Origin: Caldifarciminota bacterium
GTDB taxonomy: Bacteria; Hydrothermota; UBA3072; WFRC01
DNA length: 11,040 nt
NCBI GenBank assembly: GCA_015486685.1
Contig: WFRC01000173.1
Coordinates: 1-11,040, forward strand
Direction: 5' to 3'
Shown: positions 5,931 through 11,040 of the stretch, in pieces
Layout: every line of letters begins with the position of its first letter
Position numbering within the stretch: position 1 is the first letter of the stretch
Position numbers and translations under genes: made by a program
Notes under the pieces: generated by a model
Database searches by the model: none
Told to the model about the DNA's origin: nothing
What the model saw: only the letters and a program-made list of their open reading frames with translations

Positions 5931-6527
5931 ATGAAAAAATTGTTTTTTGGCGTAATGGCAATTGGATTAATGCTTTTACTTTTTCCTGCGGTTAATGCAA
6001 ATGCGGGCATTGTTGCTGGACATGCACCTGATAGATTAACAGGGACAGCATCAGATACACTAATTGATACTGTCACCGTGAATATTAATATTCCTCCTCG
6101 TATAGGCTTATATGTCTCTAACGATGTAACATTTGATCTGTCTACTACAACAGAACCATATTTGCCGCCAAGTTTCCCGTATCAATATTGGGCAACGGAC
6201 CCTGGTGACCCTTCAGGGGGTGCCACTGAAGCAATTCAGGTGTTTTGCAATCAGACTCCTGCTACCGGGTGGTATCTGGAGGCAGAAGGTGCAGATTTCT
6301 CAGCAGATGTGACGATTGACCAGATACATTGGGCTGCACATGATGCTTCTGCTTCTCACCCACTAGCGAATAAATTCAGCACAGGTTGGACACAGCATCA
6401 AACAGGAACTACAAGAACTACTGGATGGGCATCTTATGATGAGGATTGGGAATTTGAACTTCAAACAGATGACCCTGCAGGCACCTATACAAGTTGGATT
6501 GCCTACAGGATGTATGTCGACCCATAA
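5931..6527 (+). CDS. Secreted beta-rich surface protein, possible pilus or fibre subunit
   Basis: I do not recognise this 198-residue protein as a named family. It has a clear signal peptide: MKKLFFG, a hydrophobic core to about residue 20, and an ANA cleavage box at 23-25, leaving a mature protein of about 173 residues. The mature part is rich in Thr, Asp, Trp and Tyr, with alternating strands such as DTVTVNINIPPRIGLYV (46-62). It ends in PAGTYTSWIAYRMYV (182-196), the kind of final strand seen in Ig-like surface beta-sandwiches. There is one mature cysteine (106), so no disulphide, and no lipobox or membrane anchor. The start is set by AGGAGGTGA 3 bases upstream. It is the first gene of a three-gene operon and overlaps the next by 14 bases. 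By position, size and secretion it could be the subunit handled by the chaperone-like and barrel-like proteins that follow. That role is inference. Confidence 0.85.
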   Translation: MKKLFFGVMAIGLMLLLFPAVNANAGIVAGHAPDRLTGTASDTLIDTVTVNINIPPRIGLYVSNDVTFDLSTTTEPYLPPSFPYQYWATDPGDPSGGATEAIQVFCNQTPATGWYLEAEGADFSADVTIDQIHWAAHDASASHPLANKFSTGWTQHQTGTTRTTGWASYDEDWEFELQTDDPAGTYTSWIAYRMYVDP

Positions 6528-7305
6528 TTTAGAAAAAAGAGGGGGAATCCTCAAAAAGTTATTACTCATAACTTTCCTCCTTCCTTCTTGGCTTTTTGCA
6601 CAGGTTGGATTCCTCCTCTCTCCTCCTAAATTTCAAATCACTCTTTTTGCAAATCAATCGGCAAATAAAACAATAGAGTTAAAAAATGTAACAGGGGATA
6701 CACTCTATGTAGAGATTGTTCTGGAGGATTTTTTCCTCACTCCTTATGGAAAATCTCAATTTAAGCCCGCGGGTGTATATCCGTATTCTTGTTCTAAATG
6801 GATTCAGGTAAATCCTGTAAATTTTCTCTTGCTCCCCCGTCAGAAGAAGATTGTGAGGTTTACAGTAACCTTACCAGAGGGTTCAGAAGGAGATTATCTT
6901 GGTGTCATTACATTTAAGTCTAAAAAATTACCTAAAAAATGGACCCCCAGCATTGCAATTTACGGGGAAATTAGTGTGTTCGTTTATCTTGCATCTGCAA
7001 ATACAGGTATTCTGAGTGGAGATATGGAGGATCTGGATTTCAAAAAGGATACTATATTTGTAACATACCATAATACGGGCAATGTACGCAATTATGTAGA
7101 TTGTAATATTGAAATAAAAAGTTTTTCAGGGGAAACTGTCTGGAAAGCAGAGCAAAAAAATAAATTGGTATTAAGAAATTCAGAAAGGATACTTACATTT
7201 CTAATAAACAAAAAATTGCGTAGGGGTACTTATAATATATTTGCTACTATTGATTATGGAGGGAAGGAACTAATTCAGGGTGAAAGAAAAATTCACCTGA
7301 GATGA
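6514..7305 (+). CDS. Secreted two-domain Ig-fold protein, PapD/DUF916-like chaperone candidate
   Basis: With ATG 6514 the product is 263 residues. A signal peptide runs KKLLLITFLLPSWLFA (14-29), followed by the mature N-terminus QVGFLLSPPKF. Domain 1 (about 30-155) reads like a periplasmic pilus chaperone or DUF916 domain: SPPKF, then NKTIELKNVTGDTLYVEI (51-68), WIQVNP (96-101), LLPRQKKIVRFTV (106-118) and GDYLGVITF (126-134). Domain 2 (about 165-263) is another Ig-like unit with YHNTGNVRNY (185-194) and RRGTYNIFATIDYGG (236-250). No transmembrane segment follows, unlike DUF916-DUF3324 proteins of Gram-positives. A start at 6436 would overlap the upstream gene by 92 bases and place about 40 odd residues before the signal peptide, so it is rejected. 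ATG 6514 overlaps by 14 bases and suggests translational coupling. A GAGGGGG tract (6539-6545) just inside may belong to an alternative non-ATG start. Expected periplasmic; chaperone role inferred. Confidence 0.82.
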   Translation: MSTHNLEKRGGILKKLLLITFLLPSWLFAQVGFLLSPPKFQITLFANQSANKTIELKNVTGDTLYVEIVLEDFFLTPYGKSQFKPAGVYPYSCSKWIQVNPVNFLLLPRQKKIVRFTVTLPEGSEGDYLGVITFKSKKLPKKWTPSIAIYGEISVFVYLASANTGILSGDMEDLDFKKDTIFVTYHNTGNVRNYVDCNIEIKSFSGETVWKAEQKNKLVLRNSERILTFLINKKLRRGTYNIFATIDYGGKELIQGERKIHLR

Positions 7306-9185
7306 TTCTTATTTTATTGTCTGTATTTAGCTATAATGCTAATATCAATGGGGCTAATACCTTTGTCTCAGGATATAAAACTTCCTATTACAACCTTTTT
7401 TCCTTTCTAAAGGAAGATAAATATGTACTGCGGATTTCTCTTAAAAATATTAAAGATAGTACAGGGGTAGATTTTTTTTGTTTTACGAGGGATTCTTTAT
7501 ATAGAGATTTACGGATTGGGGTAGGCGATTTTATACCCAAAACCCTGTTGCCGTTTTCTTCTTATCCAGGATTAAGAGGTATTAAACTAAATCGTAAGAA
7601 GAATTTTTCCCTATATATTGGGAGGGTTACAAATAGACAGTATTCACTGTTTCCCGGATTTTCAGAGAACAGGTATTTGTTACTTTTTGATATAAAAACA
7701 AAAGGTATACCTGCATTTAAGCCTTCATTTTCTTTTTCCGTAAGGGATAATAAAATCCCTGAAAGAAATAAGATTGTCAGGATGACGGGTAATTTTCTCT
7801 TTAAACCTTCTGAATATTGGTATATAGACAATAAAACCTCTTTTGGGATACTGCATAATAATGGGAATCAACCATTTATTGGCACAAATATAATATATAG
7901 ATTACAAAAACAGAATTTTCATTGGATAGGAAGGGGTATTTTTATTTCTCCCCGCTATATTACACCATATTCAAGTTTGTATTCGGGAGGACTGGCAGAT
8001 ATTCATTCTATTATTGGATACCAATTTCCTTTTGGTATGGCGATTGGTGAAGGCATTGCCCTTTCCAGCACTGCTGGGAGGAGGAATATAAATTTTTCAG
8101 GTTCTATAAGTGGTAAAACCACAATTTCTTACCTTCCTTCCATTAAATTTCTTGGAGATTTTGCGATTGGTGGCATACCTTCCAATGCATCGATTTCAAC
8201 TTCAAAGGGCATTGAAATAAGCGGCAATATGAAATTTCTATATTATAACTATTATTATTTAAAAAGTGGGAAAGTAAAAAGACAAAGAACAAGTTTTAGA
8301 CTTAATCTTCCATCCTCACCATATTATAAAGTGATGTTTAATGTGGAAAGATCAGATTCAATTTTCAAGCAATATTATTCCTTATATGTACAGCCGTACA
8401 AAAAAATTTCATTCAAAACAGGCATTTTTGTAACAGGCACAAAGGTAAATGGGGTGAATATAAAATTTAACACCCTTTTTCCTTCAAGAGTGAAACTGAG
8501 GCTTGGAGCTACATTTTACGAAGGTTATTTAAGTTTTTCGGGCGGGCTTAATGTAAGTGGAGGTATAGAGAAATTTGGATTTTCTACACTTGAAGGGAGG
8601 GCATTCGTTGATGAGAATGGCGATAAAATTTTTAATTCAGGGGAATCTCCATGGAAAGATATAGATATAATTCTGGATGAGAAAGATACGATAAAAACAG
8701 ATAATCAGGGGAGATATAGATTCCGTTTCATCCCGGCAGGTCCTCATATAGTAAGGGTTGATTTTAGAAATATTCCAGCAAATTATGGGCAATGGCATTA
8801 TAGTAAAAAATTTACAGTAAATATGTGGACAAAAAAGTATATTTCATTTCCCCTTTCTCCCCTTGGGACAATTACCGGAAAGGTATATTATGACACGAAT
8901 AGTAATGGGATATGGGATAAAGGAGAAAAGGGGGTGCCGAATATAATAGTATCTGTTAAAGGTGCACCTTCATTATCCATTACAAATAAAGATGGTATAT
9001 ACAAATTATGCAATTTTCCACCCGGGGCATATATTATTGGTGTGAGGAATTTACCCCGAGGATATATCCTAAATCCGCCACATCTTATTATATATGCATA
9101 TTTAAAACCAGGCGCAAAAAAGACTAATATGAGTTTTGGTATTATTAAGAAAAAGAGACCTATAAGGAAGAAAGTTTTTAAATAA
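7302..9185 (+). CDS. Outer-membrane beta-barrel-like protein with two SdrD-B-like domains (usher-like candidate)
   Basis: The protein has 627 residues and starts at an ATG overlapping the previous stop as ATGA, a classic coupling arrangement. A short hydrophobic leader (MILILLSVF) may be a signal peptide. Residues of about 40-430 are long runs of alternating polar and hydrophobic or aromatic residues, with GDFIPKTLLPFSSYPGLRGI (75-94), typical of transmembrane beta-strands; no alpha-helical membrane segment is seen. Two C-terminal modules resemble SdrD-B domains: GRAFVDENGDKIFNSGESPW at about 431 onward and TGKVYYDTNSNGIWDKGEKG at about 523 onward. Each has the D-N-G-D calcium-type loop and a closing PAG/PPG turn (RFIPAG, NFPPGAY). 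It ends in a basic tail (KKKRPIRKKVFK). The order barrel then Ig-like or carboxypeptidase-like module recalls fimbrial ushers, but it is shorter than the roughly 800-residue classical ushers and lacks a recognisable N-terminal chaperone-binding domain. It may instead be a generic outer-membrane assembly or adhesion protein. Confidence 0.85.
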   Translation: MILILLSVFSYNANINGANTFVSGYKTSYYNLFSFLKEDKYVLRISLKNIKDSTGVDFFCFTRDSLYRDLRIGVGDFIPKTLLPFSSYPGLRGIKLNRKKNFSLYIGRVTNRQYSLFPGFSENRYLLLFDIKTKGIPAFKPSFSFSVRDNKIPERNKIVRMTGNFLFKPSEYWYIDNKTSFGILHNNGNQPFIGTNIIYRLQKQNFHWIGRGIFISPRYITPYSSLYSGGLADIHSIIGYQFPFGMAIGEGIALSSTAGRRNINFSGSISGKTTISYLPSIKFLGDFAIGGIPSNASISTSKGIEISGNMKFLYYNYYYLKSGKVKRQRTSFRLNLPSSPYYKVMFNVERSDSIFKQYYSLYVQPYKKISFKTGIFVTGTKVNGVNIKFNTLFPSRVKLRLGATFYEGYLSFSGGLNVSGGIEKFGFSTLEGRAFVDENGDKIFNSGESPWKDIDIILDEKDTIKTDNQGRYRFRFIPAGPHIVRVDFRNIPANYGQWHYSKKFTVNMWTKKYISFPLSPLGTITGKVYYDTNSNGIWDKGEKGVPNIIVSVKGAPSLSITNKDGIYKLCNFPPGAYIIGVRNLPRGYILNPPHLIIYAYLKPGAKKTNMSFGIIKKKRPIRKKVFK

Positions 9186-9232
9186 AACCATTACCCGAAT
9201 TAAGTAAGAAGTAGGAACTGAGAACTAAGCAC

Positions 9233-9263
9233 GCTGACCGCTATCCGCTAACCACCTACCGCC
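9233..9263 (+). repeat. CGCTATCCGCTAACC-type word, left inverted copy
   Basis: The 13-mer ACCGCTATCCGCT (9237-9249) recurs exactly, inverted, at 9674-9686, bracketing about 425 bases of other repeat words. A more diverged copy is at 1143-1164. Confidence 0.65.
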
Positions 9264-9283
9264 AGATAATAATGCGGAAATAT

Positions 9284-9313
9284 ATCGTTAAGCGTAAATC
9301 GTGAGGCGTTAAT
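9284..9313 (+). repeat. CGTTAAGCGTAAA / CGTGAGGCGT words
   Basis: Positions 9284-9298 are identical to 4345-4359. The adjacent AAGCGTAAAT (9290-9299) and CGTGAGGCGT (9300-9309) both reappear, inverted, at 9531-9540 and 9542-9551 but in the opposite relative order. The region is therefore not a simple palindrome. Confidence 0.65.
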
Positions 9314-9330
9314 TGTAAAAACAACGCTTA

Positions 9331-9352
9331 TTTTATCCAACATCTAACATCC
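9331..9352 (-). repeat. Repeat word shared with the 2.8 kb spacer
   Basis: The reverse complement matches 2827-2848 at 20 of 22 positions. A further partial repeat of the same word (ACATCCAATATCTT) continues to 9360. Confidence 0.65.
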
Positions 9353-9400
9353 AATATCTTCTATCTCCTCGCGCTTCACGTTCTTTTCTCTTTCGTTTTT

Positions 9401-9426
9401 CACGAATCACTACCACGGTCACGTTT
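9401..9426 (+). repeat. Dispersed 50-base intergenic element, copy C
   Basis: CACGAATCAC followed by ACCACGGTCACGTTT aligns with copy A at 22 of 26 positions. A preceding TTTCGTTTTT and a following CCTTTACCCATTACTG correspond to the flanks of copies A and B, so homology probably runs from about 9391 to 9441. Confidence 0.7.
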
Positions 9427-9514
9427 GTTAGTCCTTTACCCATTACTGTTTCTTTCTCATTCTCTCTTTTCCCTATATACTCGCTACTCATCCCTCGCTA
9501 CTGCTTTTTCCACC

Positions 9515-9554
9515 CATCTACCCATTCACAATTTACGCTTTACGCCTCACGGTA
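9515..9554 (-). repeat. CATCTACCCATTCAC and TTTACGCTTTACG words, adjacent
   Basis: Positions 9515-9529 are the exact reverse complement of 5567-5581, and 9531-9544 equals 5736-5749. Two words lying about 150 bases apart in the 5.6 kb spacer are side by side here. Confidence 0.65.
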
Positions 9555-9610
9555 TTTTTCATTTCCATATTCGTATCACCATATCATCGTATTACCGTTT
9601 TTGGTGAGAT

Positions 9611-9640
9611 AATCGGGGCTGGGAAGCCCCTCCTACATTA
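9611..9640. repeat. GC-rich hairpin of REP-like type
   Basis: GGGGCT (9615-9620) and AGCCCC (9625-9630) pair around a GGGA loop and are followed by TCCTACATTA. It is the only strongly GC-rich stretch in this spacer. The text resembles short palindromic repeats that I recall from several uncultivated bacterial genomes. It could also end transcription from the operon upstream, though no T-run follows directly on the plus strand. Confidence 0.5.
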
Positions 9641-9660
9641 ATCTGGCAAATATCCTTTTA

Positions 9661-9692
9661 GCGGTTAGCAGCAAGCGGATAGCGGTAAGCGT
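9661..9692 (-). repeat. CGCTATCCGCTAACC-type word, right inverted copy
   Basis: GCGGTTAGCAGCAAGCGGAT followed by AGCGGTAAGCG is the inverted partner of 9233-9263, with 9674-9686 exactly complementary to 9237-9249. Confidence 0.65.
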
Positions 9693-9727
9693 CTTTCTGT
9701 CATCGGCAAACGGCTGTCTTTTCCCCC

Positions 9728-9770
9728 TTGACTTTTTCTGTAAATTTGTTATTATGTGTTCAGGAGGTGA
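9728..9770 (+). promoter_or_regulatory. Promoter and Shine-Dalgarno site of the C25 peptidase gene
   Basis: TTGACT (9728-9733) and TATTAT (9750-9755) are spaced by 16 bases, close to the sigma-70 consensus. The predicted transcript start (around 9762) lies at the AGGAGGTGA ribosome site (9762-9770), which is 2 bases from the ATG. The leader would be extremely short. Confidence 0.6.
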
Positions 9771-9772
9771 AT

Positions 9773-11040
9773 ATGCTTTTATTGATATTGTTAAATGTGT
9801 ATACATTGAATTTTGGTAAACCAAAGGTGAATTTATTGAAGAGCGGGGGAAATCTGATTTCTGCAGAAAGCACCTATATGTACGGTAAACCTGGCGCTCC
9901 TTTTCTTCCTGAAAGGAGCATATTTATTGCGCTACCCGAATATCTTTCCTTTAATGATATAAAATTTTCTTATTCTGTAGATACCTTAAAGGGTGAATAT
10001 TCTATACCTCCAGTCCAGAAATCTGTTCCACTCTCATTTCCTGCAATGTTCAAATATACAGAACCTGATAAAAGGATATATTCGCTTAATAAACCATTCC
10101 CAGAGAAAATTATAGAATTTAAGGGGTATGGTCATATATTTGGAATCAGGGTAGCAAAAATTATTATACATCCTGTTCAATATATCCCTTCAAAAAAACA
10201 GATTTTATACATCAAAAAATTGGATATTTCTTTACCTTCGTTTAAGTTGACTGTAAATAAAACAAAAAATAAAATATTGACAGATTTTGTGTTAAATCAA
10301 AGAGACATTAGTATTCCAAAGATAAACGAAATTCCAAAAGAGGTAATCATTACTGCTGAAAATCTAATCCCTTATTTTAATCCCTTACTAAGATGGGAGA
10401 GGCAAAAGGGTATATCAAGTTTTATCAGGAGTGTAGAGTGGATATATGCAAATTACTCCGGCAGAGATTATCAGGAACAAATCAGAAACTATATAAAAAC
10501 CCTGATAGATTCAAATGTTGTTTATGTACTTTTGGGAGGAGATGGAAATATTATTCCGATAAGACATACTTTTGCGATGTCAAGTAATGCAGGGCATTCC
10601 AGTGATGAAGATAGCATCCCCTGTGATTTATATTATGCTGACCTGGATGGTGATTGGGATAGGAATGGGAATAACATATTTGGAGAGGTTGCGGATTCAA
10701 TTGATATGCTTCCCGATGTAATCGTGGGTAGGGCACCTGTAATTGATACAACCACAACAAAAATATTTGTGAACAAGGTGATAAATTATGAACGGGCAAA
10801 GGAATCAAATTATCAAAGGAATATTCTGTTTTTAGGGAACTATCTGGATAGTATTACAGATGGAGGCAAGGGAAAGGATATTACGGGAGAGTATATTTCG
10901 GCATCTATCCCGATAAGAAAACTATATTCAAATGCATTGAGTTGGAATGCAAGTATGGTGGTAGATTCCATAAATCAGGGGATGAATTTTATAAATCACG
11001 ATGGGCATGGGTGGATAAATGGGATACAAACAGGCTCTGA
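9773..11040 (+). CDS. C25 (gingipain-type) secreted cysteine peptidase, 3' end off window
   Basis: My reading gives 422 uninterrupted codons from ATG 9773 to the right edge. A short hydrophobic leader (MLLLILLNVY) may be a signal peptide. Residues of about 15-160 resemble a C25 propeptide, including YGKPGAPFLPERSIFIALP (37-55). The catalytic caspase-like domain begins near 190 with KEVIITAENLIPYFNPLLRW (189-208). It continues with VVYVLLGGDGNIIPIR (249-264), IPCDLYYADLDGDWDRNGN (282-300), LPDVIVGRAP (313-322) and INHDGHG (407-413). His412 in the GHG box is the expected catalytic histidine. The catalytic cysteine, normally some 30 residues further on, lies beyond the window, as would any C-terminal type IX secretion signal or Ig domains. 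Family members are secreted endopeptidases, mostly in Bacteroidetes and relatives; several, such as PorU, process secreted proteins rather than degrade nutrients. Start set by AGGAGGTGA. It has its own promoter, separate from the operon upstream. Confidence 0.9.
   Translation, partial: MLLLILLNVYTLNFGKPKVNLLKSGGNLISAESTYMYGKPGAPFLPERSIFIALPEYLSFNDIKFSYSVDTLKGEYSIPPVQKSVPLSFPAMFKYTEPDKRIYSLNKPFPEKIIEFKGYGHIFGIRVAKIIIHPVQYIPSKKQILYIKKLDISLPSFKLTVNKTKNKILTDFVLNQRDISIPKINEIPKEVIITAENLIPYFNPLLRWERQKGISSFIRSVEWIYANYSGRDYQEQIRNYIKTLIDSNVVYVLLGGDGNIIPIRHTFAMSSNAGHSSDEDSIPCDLYYADLDGDWDRNGNNIFGEVADSIDMLPDVIVGRAPVIDTTTTKIFVNKVINYERAKESNYQRNILFLGNYLDSITDGGKGKDITGEYISASIPIRKLYSNALSWNASMVVDSINQGMNFINHDGHGWINGIQTGS

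Larger units (their letters stand above)
9186..9772. other. Densest repeat spacer, before the C25 peptidase gene
   Basis: 587 bases with no credible gene. Nearly all of it is made of words found in the other spacers. In order these are AAGTAGGAACTGAGAACT (9208-9225), CGCTATCCGCTAACC-type (9233-9263), CGTTAAGCGTAAA-type (9284-9313), TTATCCAACATCTAAC (9331-9352), copy C of the 50-base element (9401-9426), CATCTACCCATTCAC (9515-9529), TTTACGCTTTACG (9531-9544), ATATCATCGTATTACCG (9580-9596), a GC-rich hairpin (9615-9630) and the inverted CGCTATCC-type word (9661-9692). The last 45 bases are the peptidase promoter and ribosome site. Confidence 0.65.

Noticed and set aside
6436..6513. Upstream extension of the chaperone-like gene to ATG 6436
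   Set aside because: Would overlap the preceding gene by 92 bases and put an implausible segment before an obvious signal peptide.
9425..9607. 60-codon open frame on the plus strand
   Set aside because: Lies entirely in the repeat spacer, starting right at the end of the copy C core; it only translates repeat words.
9186..9727. CRISPR array
   Set aside because: Words are degenerate, unequal in length and spacing, present on both strands and shared with other spacers; no regular repeat-spacer structure and no cas gene in view.
10551..10808. 85-codon open frame on the minus strand
   Set aside because: Antisense to the conserved catalytic domain of the C25 peptidase.

Overview
The window looks like AT-rich chromosomal DNA from a Gram-negative-type bacterium. 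Outer-membrane lifestyle is suggested by a GT9 (heptosyltransferase-family) glycosyltransferase, an outer-membrane barrel-like protein with SdrD-B-like repeats, and a gingipain-type (C25) peptidase. Strong Shine-Dalgarno sites (AAGGAGGT, AGGAGGTGA) precede several genes. The combination of a C25 peptidase, SdrD-B-like modules and low GC fits the FCB superphylum or a neighbouring candidate phylum such as WOR-3 or Cloacimonadota. That placement is an inference from gene content, not a phylogenetic result.

Layout. Positions 1-1136 (minus strand) hold the N-terminal 378 codons of an asparagine synthetase / amidotransferase (asnB-like), whose 3' end lies off the window. Positions 1301-2455 (minus) hold a complete short-chain-type acyl-CoA dehydrogenase. 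After a 584-base divergent spacer, the plus strand carries a GT4 glycosyltransferase (3040-4194), which appears to use a rare CTG start, and a GT9 glycosyltransferase (4471-5535). With the asnB-like gene these suggest a lipopolysaccharide or surface-polysaccharide neighbourhood.

Positions 5931-9185 form a tight three-gene operon behind a TTGACA promoter: a small signal-peptide-bearing beta-rich protein, a secreted two-domain PapD/DUF916-like Ig-fold protein, and a beta-barrel-like protein ending in two SdrD-B-like domains. The order resembles subunit, chaperone, usher and is the best candidate here for an undescribed surface-assembly system. Positions 9773-11040 begin a C25-family secreted cysteine peptidase with its own promoter; it is cut by the window edge before its catalytic cysteine.

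The other striking property is the spacers. All five larger spacers (1137-1300, 2456-3039, 4195-4470, 5536-5930, 9186-9772) are built from a shared vocabulary of 10-50 base words. These recur between spacers on both strands, sometimes as exact 13-15 base matches and sometimes as a roughly 50-base element in three diverged copies. They do not code for protein, are not a CRISPR array, and their word order is shuffled between copies. I do not recognise a named family for them.
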